In this document: positions 23,906-35,195 of the stretch, in pieces
How the letters are laid out: the number at the start of each line of letters is the position of its first letter
How positions within the stretch are numbered: the stretch's first letter is position 1
Notes under the pieces: generated by a model
Databases searched by the model: none
The model's input: only the letters and a program-made list of their open reading frames with translations
Told to the model about the DNA's origin: nothing
Translations under genes and position numbers: made by a program
Origin: Arcuatula senhousia
Lineage: Eukaryota > Mollusca > Bivalvia > Mytilida > Mytilidae
NCBI GenBank assembly: GCA_963971305.1
Contig: OZ020303.1
Coordinates: 36,878,106-36,942,105, forward strand
DNA length: 64,000 nt
Direction: 5' to 3'

Positions 23906-25832
23906 CATACAAATAAAACATTTAAAAAAAAATTCTATAATTCATAACTATAATCATTTGATAAAAGACACATAAAATGAAAATCCATAAACTACAATAT
24001 ATATAAACACAATACTTAAACACAATACTTATATATACATTAAAAAGTCCCCAAGGCATTTACAACCAGGAGTGTGGAAAGGGATGGTGGTGGCAAAACT
24101 TTCAAAATCATGATGATTTAGAGAGGTGAAAAAACATTGATCAATCTTATCTGCAGAGGGAAGCTGGAGTGATGACGTATGACCTACTTATAGAAAGTTT
24201 GCATAATAGATAATTACGTCACAGCATGTTTGATTCAACCAAGAACTAATAAAACTAAAGAAAGTTGTATAATGACGCATTATAAACTACAATGATTATG
24301 AATGATTGTCAAATAAAATTTAAACTTACGGAGCACTAATGATATATTCTCTGTAGACATGGAATTCTTGTGTCAAATATATTCTTTATGTGTCGTCTTT
24401 AACATAAGGCAGAAGCGAAATATTCATGGGGTTAACTTTAGTACTGTTCGCCTTTTTAACCCAGAGTCGACCGGTTAAGTCATAACATATTCCTTCTCAT
24501 GTTTGTATTACTTCACTCCATAGTTCTAGATAGTGTTAAGGATTTGCTCGTTGATATCCTATTAACAGAATGCTTCATAAACAAAAGTACAAAATGTTCA
24601 CATCGTTCCAGAAAACAACTTTCACGATCATAAGTCACTTAACTTTTTATTGGAATGGTAACTTTAAGGTTAAGAGCATCTGCAGGTACATGTGATTAAC
24701 TCATATCTTGAAACATCTTCACGTTATTGAAAAAAAGTTTTAATTGATTTCCTATACGTCTCGTCTTTTTCTTTTTGTCTTTATGATTCGGGTTCTCTCT
24801 TGCTGAATTAATTTTTTATCGGTTTGATTTTTACTGTGCTTTTTTGTGGTTTGTTCAGGATCACCAATAAGGAAAAGTTTGTGCCCGAAAAACTTGTTTA
24901 ACCCCGCCACATTTATATGTGATTGACCTTAACCAGGAATCTCTTTCAAAGGTTTTGTTTGCAGTTATCGTCTTTGTGACATGCATTTTATGTCGAAACG
25001 GTGTCCTTCTTTGACATTTTGGGATTGATTTCGAATCCCCTGTATCATATTCAAATCGTAGGCATATAGCAAAACGACGAACAGATACCACAGGTCACAT
25101 TGAAGGCTGCTGGCTGCGACCGTTATCGATTTTAAATTACTGTTGATAAATGAAGGTTGATCCGCATACTTTGTTCCACATCTCATATTTTTCTTTCGTA
25201 ATTCTTATTTCTCTAATTTATACCTGACAATTACAATATCATTTTCCCCAAAAAGAGAAAAAAAGAGAATATTCTTTCTTTTCATTCTAAGAGGTTATTC
25301 AAAAACAAATGTCAGAAAATTCAAAAACTTTTTGTCTATGTGTGAAATGGGGGTCCAAGGAGAATGTTGATAGATGGCACTTATGTAATATATTTAAAAT
25401 GAAGAAAAATATTCTAAATAGTCATAATCACTTAAATCCATTTAAAATGTAGAAACAAAATTAACTTGTAATTGAATATGAATTCTTGCAAATTTACTGC
25501 AAAAAGAGGTTAAAAAAGCTTTAAGTTATCTCTCAATTACTGTTAAATCATCCTTGATTTCTATCAGAAAAAAATATTTGATAAGTAAAAAATGAAGACT
25601 TCTTAAATCCATTATTTAAATTAATATAAATGGCATTGGAAAGAAGAAGAACAAAATGAACAAAAATGACACTGTTACATTTCTTTATTCGATAGTTCGA
25701 TGAATTTTTCAACAAATAAACAAGTCAAACACATCTGACCAAAACAGGAAACCTGTATTTATTGGTTTTCACTTTGTTCAATAAATAATGTGAAATTTCT
25801 CATTTTCTATATAATAACTTCTAAATATTTTT
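23906..25832. other. No gene seen; family F fragment at about 25100-25215
   Basis: AT-rich. Near 25105-25190 a minus-oriented copy of repeat family F (CTGCTGGCTGCGAC, then TTCCACATCTCAT) can be recognised. Frames at 24861-25186 overlap it. Confidence 0.45.
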
Positions 25833-25893
25833 GGATTTACTGTTTTATGCTCTTCATAATCAAATAGTCTTTGGCATTTTCAATTATGGTAGA

Positions 25894-25937
25894 GCGCCTC
25901 TGATGAGTCTTGAATAGACGAAATGCGCGTGAAGCGT
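25894..25937 (+). ncRNA. Hammerhead relic, family R (cleavage base changed)
   Basis: The core is intact but the cleavage triplet is GUG instead of GUC (G at 17 is not permitted), and stem I has a mismatch (AAGCGU). Predicted inactive. Confidence 0.75.
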
Positions 25938-26249
25938 AGCAAAATTTATTATCTGGAACTTTGTTGTCATTTGCATTTCAAACACCCGTGAAGATTAGCA
26001 CTGCTGGTGGAGTTATTATTCTTAAAGTTAGCCCGCTCCGGCACCAAGACTTTTGTGTTGGAGAACACATCAAGCTTTAAATTACCCGTTTAAATTTCTA
26101 CATTGTCTTAACCCTAAGATTCTAACTTCCCCAGATATAGGTTGATCATCTTAGTAATAATTTGGTTTTCCAGTTTGGTATTTTTGGATTTACTGTTTTA
26201 TGCTCTTCATGATCATATAGTGTTTGGCATTTTCAAAATTTTTGGTAGA

Positions 26250-26293
26250 GCGCCTCTGATGAGTCTTGAATAGACGAAACGCGCGTCAGGCGT
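26250..26293 (+). ncRNA. Hammerhead ribozyme, family R, core intact
   Basis: Same fold and core as 18099-18142, with GUC and predicted cleavage after 26287. Confidence 0.85.
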
Positions 26294-26607
26294 AGCAAAA
26301 TATTTTGTCTGGAACTTTGTTGTCATTTGCATTTCGAACACCCATGAAGGTGAGCACTGCTGGTGGAGTTTTAATTCACCGAGGTTAGCCCGCTCCGGCA
26401 CCAACACTTTTGTGTTGGAGAACACATCAAATTTTTAAATTATCCGTTTAAATTTCTACATTGTCTTAACACTAAGATTCTACCTACCCCAGACATAGGT
26501 TGATCATCTTAGTAATAATTTGGTTCCCCAGTTTGCTATTTTGGGATTTACTGTTTTATGCTCTTCATAATCATATAGTGTTTGGCATTTTCAAAATTTT
26601 TGGTAGA

Positions 26608-26651
26608 GCGCCTCTGATGAGTCTTGAATAGACGGAACGCGCGTCAGGCGT
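26608..26651 (+). ncRNA. Hammerhead relic, family R (A13 changed)
   Basis: The GAAA segment reads GGAA, changing invariant A13. Predicted inactive although all helices are conserved. Confidence 0.75.
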
Positions 26652-26693
26652 AGCAAAATTTTTTGTCTGGAACTTTGTTGTCATTTGCATTTC

Positions 26694-26880
26694 TAAAACT
26701 CAAGGTTTTTTTCCTTGTTATCCACATGGTCGATATCCTAGGTGCTGAATTTGGCATCTCTGTTCGAACCTGTTGGCTTTAAGCACTTGTCATTCAATAC
26801 GTGTGGTTTTTGACTTTGCAATGTTTTGATTCAAATGCTGATGATAAGAGGTTACTCTTTGAAATAGAAGATAATTAGAT
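26694..26880 (+). repeat. Family E fragment, hammerhead degraded
   Basis: Matches the second half of family E (CACATGGTCGATATCCT, TTTTGATTCAAATGCTG) up to a disrupted hammerhead with GATGATAAGAGG. Confidence 0.65.
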
Positions 26881-27065
26881 GTGGGATGAATGTACATGAC
26901 AAAAAATACAATACAAACGACAATTCAAAAAAAAAATCAATGGAAACAGCCAGCAGCCTACAATGTGACCAGTGGTCGCTGCTCGATGTTTTTCAATTGG
27001 CCCTGGATTGAAAATAAACTACATATGATTAGTTCATCAACAATCAGCATAAACAAATTCACCGA
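26880..27065 (+). repeat. Dispersed repeat family F
   Basis: Resembles 28475-28650 (plus) and 25100-25215 and 57045-57155 (minus). Shared words include GATGTGGGATGAATGTAC (GATGTGGAATAAGTGTAC in the better copy), then a CAGCAGCCT and CTGCTCG segment. Element type unknown. Confidence 0.55.
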
Positions 27066-27412
27066 TTTATTCTCGTTTTGGTATTTGTATTTTTATTTTG
27101 TTGATATTTGAAAAAAATACAAGTGAAATGTATAAATTATATAAACACATTGATATAAAATAGAAAAATATAAAACCATTATAATCCGCATAAGATTATT
27201 AAAACTGCAAATTATTGGTTAGCACTGTTTAATTAAATCCCAGTGGTTTCAACTTTTTTTATCGCTGATTATTGAACCTTGGTAAAAAAAAATGGCGGAC
27301 TGAGTGAACGCATTGTGGATCGAGAAGGGGAATGTGGTGTGTTTGTCATTATCCATGGATTCTAATATGACAATGAGGTGTTAAATTAACTAACATGAAG
27401 TGGATCAACTAA

Positions 27413-28360
27413 ATGGGAAACCAACATAAGAAGAATAAAAAACGAAACGGGAGTTTAAATGCAAAATCAGGTTTGACTCATCCGAGTAAACAAACAGATA
27501 ACATGTTGGCGATGAATCAAAGTGTTTCACAGACATTGAGCCAAGCCCATGATTCTCTTTATCAAATACACAACATCTCCAACATCGGAAGCAATCCAAA
27601 TGACAGTACATGTATGCTCCCACCACCTAGACCATCATTAATACAAACAACACCCGTACCAACCAGGATACGAGCCACCGTGACAAAGTTCCCCGGCTGT
27701 ACCAATGGTGTCACAAATTCAATTCAACAGACCATTCGTGGACCAAAATTCTTGTAATTCACAACCTTTTGAACAACATGAGACGAATCTGCAAAATTTA
27801 CAAACCAATACGGGCCATTCGAGTTCACCCCAAAACATGACCGTTATGTTTGATATGTTGTTCTTAACACTAAATGTTCTAAACCAGAGATTTGACACTT
27901 TTCAAATTCAAACTAGTCAACAACTTTCGAAACTTCAAATGCTAGAAAATATAGATCGGAGATTGTCTACACTCAAAGCGGGTTAAATGACATTATACAT
28001 GACATGCAAGGAATGAAAGCGACTATACGTGAACATGACAGAAAGTTAGAATCGGAAGAACGAAACTATCGTGAGTTAGAAAATAGAGTAGACGGCTTTG
28101 ATCAAGATCGTGTTTATCTTCTTCAAGAAAGTGAAAATATGCGCGAGGAACTTTTGCGCCTTCAAACAAGATCCATGAAGAATAACCTCATTTTCGAGGG
28201 CCTTCCGGAGACCGAAGGTGAAGTAACAGAGACTGTTGTACGCAATTTTATTAAAGACACTCTTAAAATATGCGACGAGATTTTATTCCAAAACGTACAT
28301 CGTCTTCGCAAAATTTTGGACCGTTTTCCTAGAGCCATAGTTGCACGATTCACCCGTTAA
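27413..28360 (+). pseudogene. LINE ORF1 relic (coiled coil and RNA-binding domain)
   Basis: Three overlapping frames (27413-27757, 27705-27986, 28004-28360) make up one decayed ORF1 with two frameshifts, near 27740 and 27978. The first part is polar and low-complexity. The third begins with a heptad-rich coiled coil (ATIREHDRKLESEERNYREL) and continues with RSMKNNLIFEGLPE, VVRNFIKDTLKI and QNVHRL, then PRAIVARFTR. That order matches ORF1 proteins of L1-like LINEs (Transposase_22 type), which coat the element RNA. It ends at a stop just after the ARF motif. The ORF2 fragments downstream could belong to the same element. Confidence 0.7.
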
Positions 28361-28474
28361 TTCACACGATTCAGCCCTTCAAGCGCTACCTCAAATCCTT
28401 AATGGTACAATAAGGTAGTCTATCAAAGTACAATCTTTACATTTATGTCTACCAACATTTTTATCTTATAGAAA

Positions 28475-28650
28475 ATAAAGAGATGTGGAATAAGTGTACG
28501 CGACACAGCCAACAATAAAACGGCAATTTAGAAAAACCGCAATGGACAACCGTCAGCAGCCTTCAACGAGGCCATTTGGCACTGCTCGCGGTTCTGCAAT
28601 TGGCCCATGGTTTAAATAAAATGCATATAATTCAAATCCAGCCCCGAAAT
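28475..28650 (+). repeat. Dispersed repeat family F
   Basis: Best-preserved copy of the family, with AGAGATGTGGAATAAGTGTA at the left and GCAATTGGCCCATGG at the right. It lies directly before the E dimer. Confidence 0.6.
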
Positions 28651-28969
28651 AGTCACATATAGACCAATTCGTTAGTTTGCTGGTGGACTAGAGGTTCCCG
28701 AGGGTAATCACAAGCCTTGAAGTCAGATTTGTCTGACACGAATTACCATAAAATTTCTAATATATTGTCGCTGAAATTTCCGATTGTTAAATTCAAAATT
28801 GATGAAAACACCAGGTTTCTTTCCTTGTAATGCACATGGTCGATATCCTCGGTGCTGGATTTGGCTTCCTTGTTCGAACGTTTTGGTTTTGAGTACTTTT
28901 CGTTTTCAACTGTTTTGGATTTTGACTTTCCAATGTTTTGGATTTTGACTTTCCAATGTTTTGGTTTAA

Positions 28970-29015
28970 ATGCTACTGATGAGAGGTTACTCCTTGAAAT
29001 ATCGATAAATAGCAT
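28970..29015 (+). ncRNA. Hammerhead motif, family E, cleavage-side change
   Basis: AUGCUA, CUGAUGA, GAGG/CCUU around UUACU, GAAA, then an AU-rich stem III and UAGCAU. Position 16.1 is A instead of U, so activity is doubtful. Confidence 0.65.
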
Positions 29016-29351
29016 ATCCAAATTACTCGTTTATACCCGCGTTTTGGTATTTGTAACTTTGAAACCACTGGGCGATAACCGCTGCTTGTGGACCAGAGGT
29101 CCCCGAGGGTAATCACAAGCATGGTGGTCAGACTTGTCTGACACGAATTACCATAAAATTTCTAATATATTGTCGCTGAAATTTCCGATTGATAAATTCA
29201 AAATTGATGAAAACACCAGGTTTCTTTCCTTGTAATGCACATGGTAGATATCCTCGGTGCTGGATTTGGCTTCCTTGTTCGAACGTTTTGGTTTTGAGTA
29301 CTTTTCGTTTTCAACTGTTTTGGATTTTGACTTTGAAATGTTTTGGTTTAA

Positions 29352-29397
29352 ATGCTACTGATGAGAGGTTACTCCTTGAAATATCGATATATAGCAT
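29352..29397 (+). ncRNA. Hammerhead ribozyme, family E, core intact
   Basis: Stem I AUGCUA/UAGCAU; CUGAUGA at 29358-29364; stem II GAGG/CCUU with a closing G-U wobble and 5-nt loop; GAAA at 29378-29381; stem III in the palindrome AUAUCGAUAU; U16.1, A17; cleavage predicted after 29391. The architecture matches family R with unrelated helices. Confidence 0.75.
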
Positions 29398-29445
29398 ATC
29401 CAAATTACTCGTTTATACCCGCGTTTTGGTATTTGTAATTTTAAT

Positions 29446-29790
29446 AAAGCGAGAAAAAATTATAACAAAGTTAAGAACAATGAAAATAAGAGCGAATTAA
29501 ATCGGACTTCTAAGTCTTATCGTCAGGAAGTCGATATGAGTTACAAAAACTATAATAAAAAATGTGAAGAAGAAATGCGTCATATGTCAAAGACAGATTC
29601 AAAGTCTTTGTGGAGGTTGTTAAATAAATATTCTGGACAGAGTAGACAAACTCCAGAAATTGACCTAAACAACTTCTATGAATACTTTAAAAATCTGAAT
29701 TCAGGCGAAACTTAAGAGTTTTCAATACATGAGAATTTAGATGTAGATCCAATGCATGATGTAATTCTGAATTCTGAAATTACCAAGAAA
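29446..29790 (+). pseudogene. LINE ORF2 fragment, endonuclease-RT linker
   Basis: An open frame without a start runs from 29446 and is interrupted only by TAA at 29713-29715. It contains SKSLWRLLNKYSG, DLNNFYEYFKNLN and LNSEITKK, the pattern before the reverse transcriptase of LINEs. It is cut by the pearl-like element at 29791; homology resumes at 31308. Confidence 0.7.
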
Positions 29791-31307
29791 CAAAAGGCTC
29801 CCAAGAGCCTGAATCGCTCACCTGATCTGCACAGATACATATATTTGTAGGTATTATTGTGCTTAACCATATGCGATTTAAATTTATGAAATATCTTGGT
29901 TAGTTTTCAAGATATTGGGCTTAATAAGTGCAAATTTGGCAAAAATTAGGAAAAAGAATAATAACTCCCACATCAGCAGTCAGATCTTTTCTTCAATTTC
30001 AGGACAGGTAGATCCTAATTACTTTTGATTCTTGCACAATTTTGATATCTGAAACCAGTTTTGAGTTATTAGCAAAAAAAATTAATTTCCCCTTATGTTC
30101 TATTTTTTGCCATGGTGGCCATGTTTTTTAACGAATCAAAAATCTGAACGATAGAGTTGTAGCATATAAGCTATCAAACAGTGTGTCGTGTTAAAATGCA
30201 GTTGGTCTTACCGTTTCAGACAAGTCGGGGGAAAAGTAATGAACAATGGTAAATATTGACGCTTTAAGGGCCATAACTCCTAAAAGAAATGGTTCTACAG
30301 CTTTGACCTAGCTACATGAAATGTAGATCTTGATGTGCTAAATCATATGCAATTTGAATTCTTATAATATCTTGTATAGTTTTCAAGTTATAGGGCTAAA
30401 TAAGTGCAAAATTTTGAAAAAGACAGAAAAAGGGCAATAACTCCTACATCGGTTGTTGGATCTTCTTGAAAATTTCAGAGCAGGTAGATCTTAAGATGCT
30501 AATAACTTTTGCCTAGATTAGAATTTTGATATCTGTTACCGAGTTTGAGTTATTTGCAAAAAACTGTTATTTGACCCCTATGTTCTATTTTAAGCCATGA
30601 AGGCCATATTTTTTGACAAATCGAAAATCTGAACTATAGAATTGTAGCATTAATGCTATTAAACAACTGTACCAAGTTTGGTTGAAGTTGGATGTATGGT
30701 GTCAGACAAGTTAATTTTTGAAATTCAGGGTTCAAGTAATGAAAAATGGTAAATTTTGACGCTTTAAGGGCCATAACTCCTAAAAGAAATGGTTCTACAG
30801 CTTTGACCTAGCTACATGAAATGTAGATCTTGATGTGCTAAATCATATGCAATTTGAATTTTTAAAATATCCTGTATAGTTTTCAAGTTATAGGGCTAAA
30901 TAAAAGCAAAATTTTGAAAAAAATCAAGAAAAAGGGCAATAACTCCTACATCGGTTGTTGGATCTTCTTGAAAATTTCTGGGCAGGTAGATCTTGAGGTG
31001 ATGATCACTATACCCTAGCCAGAATTTTGATATCGGTTACCGTTTTTGAGTTATTTGCAAAAAACTGCAATTTACCCCTATGTTCTATTTTTAGCCATGG
31101 CGGCCATGTTTTTCAACGAATCAAAATCCCCACGCTAGTTTCATACTACCTATGCTTATTAACAACTGTGCCAAATTTAAAAGCCATTGGATTTATGGTG
31201 TTAGAGGAGTTTACGTTTGAACAATGTTAACGACGACGGACGACGGACGACGACGGACGCCAAGTGATGGCAATAGCTCACATGGACCGGTCCAGGTGGG
31301 CTAAAAA
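29791..31307 (+). mobile_element. Complete pearl-like element nested in LINE ORF2
   Basis: It starts with the hairpin GGCTCCCAAGAGCC and CGCTCACCTG. Inside, a block containing GACGCTTTAAGGGCCATAAC repeats exactly 500 bp apart (30258 and 30758), with an earlier partial copy. Near the right end are an ACG/ACGG-rich microsatellite (31228-31262) and the palindrome TGGACCGGTCCA (31283-31294) before GGTGGGCTAAAAA. The frame 31027-31230 is incidental. The clean break in LINE coding defines both edges. Confidence 0.8.
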
Positions 31308-32228
31308 GTTGATGATAATATCAAGTTGTTGAAAAATAGCAAAGCTGCAGGATTTGGTAAAATTGTAAATGAATATCTCAAAGCTTCTACATAAAACTTT
31401 ACTGTAATTTATTTAATTTGGTAGTTAATACGGGTATGATTCCTGAAAGTTGGTCTATTGGTATTTTACAACCTATTTATAAAAACAAAGGTGATCCAAA
31501 AAACCCAGATAACTACAGGGCTATCACACTTGTTAGCTGTTTAGGGAAGCTCTTCAAAGCAATTATTAACAAAAGATTAAATATACTTGCAGCTAAATTT
31601 AACCTTATTTCTAAATGTCAAACCGGCTTCAGAAAGGGGTATTCTACTTTAGATAACATTTTTTCGTTACATACTTTGATTTCTCTTTATTCTTCTTTTG
31701 GCAAGAAACCTTTTGGCTCATTTATAGATTTTCGAAAAGCTTTCGATACGGTTTGGAGATATGGATAATGGCAAAAATTACAAAATTATGGTTTAAAAGG
31801 TAAATGACTTAATGTTATTCATAACATGTATAAGAATATCAAATCTTGTGTACGAGACGAGAGACAACAATCAGATTTTTTTCCATGTTTTTTCAGGTGT
31901 TCGTCAGTGAGAGAATTTATCTCCCTTTCTTTTTGCTCTTTTTCTAAATGATTTAGAAGATTTTTTCAAGAGTCTAGGTGAAATTTCGTTAGATGATTTA
32001 AAATCAAAATTACAGGAGCATACAATTTCAATGTATTTTGAATTATGCATATTATTGTATGTTGATGATACTGTATTATTTGCAGAAACAAGTGAAGCTT
32101 TACAATATAACTTAGATATTTTTAGTATGTAATGTGATATATGGAAACTGCCTATTAATTGTTCAAAGTTTAAGATTATTATATTTAGCAAGAGGAAATA
32201 TAGAATTCCGCCCGAGTTTAAGATTAAC
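31308..32228 (+). pseudogene. LINE ORF2 relic: reverse transcriptase
   Basis: It resumes with DDNIKLLKNSKAAGFGKIVN, then frame 31418-31768 carries GMIPESWSIGILQPIYKNKG, NYRAITLVSCLGKLF, QTGFRKGYST and FIDFRKAFDTVW. After frameshifts the catalytic YVDDTVLFAE appears near 32055. These are the ordered motifs of a non-LTR retrotransposon RT, which copies its RNA at the nick in target DNA. Several stops and frameshifts; non-functional. Confidence 0.88.
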
Positions 32229-32529
32229 TAGAAAAACTGTGAGCGGCAGCTCACAAATAAATATCCCCCAGCCACAAAAAAATTAATCAGATAAAATTTA
32301 GAATAGGAGATGCACATCTACATCATGTCACAAAGATTGTGTGTAGGTTTCATGAAAATCCATCTAGGGGTTTAGGAGGAGTTCAGATAAGAGATGGGCA
32401 CCCCCATGTAGTCGAATGGCTGAGTCCATGTATTGCTATGGAAAACCCCAAAATCATTCTGATCAAACTTTCAAATAGTAGGTGCACATCTACATTATGT
32501 CACATAGATTGTGTGTAATTTTCAAATTC

Positions 32530-32650
32530 ATACAGTGTTTGGCATTTTCAATATTTTTGGTAGAGTGCCTCTGATGAGTCTTGAATAGACGAAACGCGCG
32601 TCAGGCGTAGCAAAATTTATTGTCTGGAACTTTGTTGTCATTTGTATTTC
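32530..32650 (+). repeat. 5'-truncated family R copy
   Basis: About 120 bp, covering only the hammerhead and 3' tail, ending in GTCATTTGTATTTC, 48 nt past the cleavage site. The pearl sequence resumes immediately, so both edges are clear. Confidence 0.85.
32565..32608 (+). ncRNA. Hammerhead ribozyme, family R, core intact
   Basis: Stem I is GUGCCU/AGGCGU with wobble pairs. All core bases and GUC are present, with cleavage predicted after 32602. Confidence 0.82.
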
Positions 32651-32793
32651 ATGAAAATCCACTAAGGGGTTAAGGAGGAGTTGCGGATAAGAGATGGGTA
32701 CCCTGAAGTGTAACGGAAGGACGGACGGAAGGACGGACACTCCTATCACTATATACCCCCCACTTTTGAAGTGAAGTGGGAGGGGGGGGTATA

Positions 32794-34080
32794 ATAACGA
32801 AACAATTGATATAGTATATTCTTATACATATCTAGGGTAATATTTTAATTATAATGGTTCATTTGTAAAAGCCAGGAAAAAGCTCATCTCTCACGCTAGA
32901 TGTGCTTTATTCTCTGTTTATAAAAGAATTAAAAATCAACCTTTTCCTATAGCTTTCCAGTTAAAGTTATTCGACAGTTTAGTCGAGCCTATTTTGATTT
33001 AAGGCTCTGAAATTTGGGGTTTCGAAAACATGTCAGAACTGGAGAGGATACATTTACAATTCTTAAAAAGGTATTGCATGTATACGTAAGAGTACTGTAA
33101 ACCAGGGAATTTTCGCGGCAGTTTTATTTTCGCGATTTTCGCGGCGATGTTATTAGGGCGAAAATTAAACAGCGCGAATAAACTTGTCCTTTGTTGTAGT
33201 CAATGGGCAATAACATTTCAGCGCGAATTTAAAAATGCGCGAACAACAATTCAGTTGTCATACCGCGAAATAAAGACGGCGCGAAAATTTCCCGGTTTAC
33301 AGTATCTACTCCAAACTATATGGTTTATGTGGAACTAGGTTGTTTCCCCCTTTCAGTCAGAATTAAGACAAGAATGATATCTTTCTGGAATAGGTTGATA
33401 AGTTGTGAAAACAAACTTAGTTCCACTTAATACAATTTGATGTTCAAATTACAAAAGGAAAGATTCTGTAATTTAAAGTGGGTTAGCTATGTACAATCAA
33501 TCTTTAATGGAGTGGGTTTACCTTATGTATTTAATTCTCAACTTTTTATTCATGGTACATATCTAAAGGATATTATCAGACAAAAATTGCAAGATTTTTT
33601 TATTCAAAAGTGGTTTTCTGATATTGAAAATTCTTCGAGAGTCTTTTACAAAATTATTAAAACTGAGTTTAAAACTAGAAGAATACTTGTTGAGGCTATC
33701 TTCTCAAGAGAAATTATTTATTTCTAAATTTCGTACATCAAATATTAAGTTATCAATAATTTATTATTGAAACAGGTCGATGGAAAATAAGATTCCAAAA
33801 GAACGAAACTGCTGGTGATGAATATCATATTTTATTTATATTTTAAAACGACACTAATGGAAAAATTTATTTCAAAATACTATTGGAACCCACCAAATAA
33901 TCATGTATTTCCTGAGTTGACCAGTAAATACGTGTATTTACTGATTTTTCTTATACATTTTACACGTACTTACTGGACATGGTTGATGACACCAAATAGT
34001 AAATATCTTTAATCTTTCGGTTTAAAACATCAAATTTTGTTTATGCTTAGCATTTACGAAGGGATTAATTTGATTTAACA
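32794..34080 (+). pseudogene. LINE ORF2 C-terminal relic
   Basis: It continues the LINE after the nested element: VYSYTYLG, then ARKKLISHARCALFSVYKRI, FDSLVEPILI and SELERIHLQFLKRYC before the MITE at 33095. After it, frame 33437-33727 reads VSYVQSIFNGVGLP...QDFFIQKWFSDI, as in LINE C-termini, and fragments (TGRWKIRFQKN, DEYHILF) run to about 33895. A short palindromic insert with AGTAAATACGTGTATTTACT sits near 33922-33942. The relic ends near 34080. Confidence 0.7.
33095..33302. mobile_element. 208-bp MITE with TA duplication
   Basis: Terminal inverted repeats starting CTGTAAACC and running about 23 bp into TTTTCGCG. Flanked by TA at 33093-33094 and 33303-33304, as with Tc1/mariner-type insertions. 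CG-rich interior (GCGCGAA words) and no coding capacity. Confidence 0.85.
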
Positions 34081-34312
34081 AGCTTTTTGGTTATTATTCA
34101 AAATATATTTTAAGTGTAAGCTTTGTGAAACCCTTTTATTTTTAAAATTGGCGACTAGGACATGTGCTTTTGACAGTATAGAAACGTATTGAGTGCATGG
34201 CCCTGCCATAATGAATTCCAGGGTCTTCAGGGTTAATGGGGAAAATGTGATCCCAAACCATATTACAGCATTTTGATAGGAAATATGTCACCTTTCGTGC
34301 ACGTTGAAGAAG
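34081..34312. other. No gene seen
   Basis: AT-rich tail between the LINE relic and the next MITE. Confidence 0.35.
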
Positions 34313-34494
34313 CTTAAGGACCGACCATTTAACTTGAAAAAATATTCTGAAGAAAGATTTCTGGCATATAAGATAATGATAATAATGACAAAATTATTCT
34401 GTTGCAACGCCTTCGACAAATATATGATTTTTTCTGACCAAAACAAAAAACCAAGGCCCTCCTTTCAAGTTAAATGGTCCTCTCCTTACTGTGG
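34313..34494. mobile_element. Short MITE with CCATTTAACTTGAAA ends
   Basis: Imperfect inverted repeats of about 25 bp: GACCATTTAACTTGAAA at the left and TTTCAAGTTAAATGGTC at the right. Relatives occur at 44868 and 48285. Frames 34304-34504 and 34394-34588 lie across it. Confidence 0.75.
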
Positions 34495-35195
34495 GTCTCG
34501 ATAAGAGAAGGGCCCATAGGATCCCCTGCAGAAGGCTTATTACATCATGCTTCCATTCTCTCCATCCCAGATTCGCCTTGTGATCCATTCAAATCCTCCA
34601 CCTTATCATCATTTCATGTTTATTTCATCAATTCTTAAATGCTCATCTCCTTGATCGTCAAACTCGCGCTGCTAGCTTCTGTTTTGTTTATGAATGAAAT
34701 TTTGTCTTACAAAATGAAACAAACAACAATTTACTTTATCAAAAGCAGGTTGAATTAGAAACAAAATGGTTATGCATAGTTATTAGTCCTTATTTATAAG
34801 ATTTTAACCATAAGTGAGTCAGTGAGTGAGTTGGTGTTTTACGTTCTTGCAACACTATATTGGTGGAGATGACAAGATGAACATGACAATTAATGATGAT
34901 AAGAAATATGGGAGAGGGATGGGAGACATAGGAACAATAAAGTCTGAAGACTACAAGAAAAGGGGCAAAAATTTGTCCAATTTGGTGCACTACTTGGTAG
35001 TCCACAAAGGGATTTTTAACGTGCATGAATCATGGCACTCTCCACACACGTTTGCCCACCATGTTCAGTGGTCAGGCTTTTCTTTTTATAAAAAAGAACA
35101 ACCCCCGCGACGAGGGCAACCCTATTTAGCCACCAAGGTTACACACTTGGCCACTCTGTGCTCTGAGCACTTACCCGATCTCAGAATTCGGGTAG

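Larger units (their letters stand above)
25833..26693 (+). repeat. Family R hammerhead array, about 2.4 units
   Basis: Predicted cleavage points at 25931, 26287 and 26645 give units of 356 and 358 bp. The right edge is the usual GTCATTTGCATTTC. Only the middle hammerhead has an intact core. Confidence 0.9.
28690..29445 (+). repeat. Family E hammerhead repeat dimer
   Basis: Two near-identical units. GTAATCACAAGC recurs 405 bp apart, while the predicted cleavage positions are 382 bp apart because the first unit has an extra 23-bp tandem block (TTTTGGATTTTGACTTTCCA). Each unit carries GTCAGAC/GTCTGAC dyads and a hammerhead motif. The 3' edge is GGTATTTGTAATTT. Frames at 28852-29112 and 29189-29500 are shadows. 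Confidence 0.85.
32229..32793 (+). mobile_element. Pearl-like element nested in LINE, itself holding family R
   Basis: The left end has the hairpin GTGAGCGGCAGCTCAC (32239-32254). Two core repeats contain GTCACAAAGATTGTGTGTA-like text. ACGG-type microsatellite at 32712-32738 and a long terminal hairpin at 32752-32793 (TATACCCCCC against GGGGGGTATA). A family R fragment interrupts the second core unit. A related copy in reverse lies at 57240-57690. Confidence 0.75.

Noticed and set aside
25020..25060. TTCGAATCCCC, resembling a tRNA T-arm
   Set aside because: No matching acceptor, D or anticodon arms can be folded around it.
28852..29500. Frames of 86 and 103 codons
   Set aside because: They recur in both units of the family E dimer and overlap the ribozyme motif; no coding bias.
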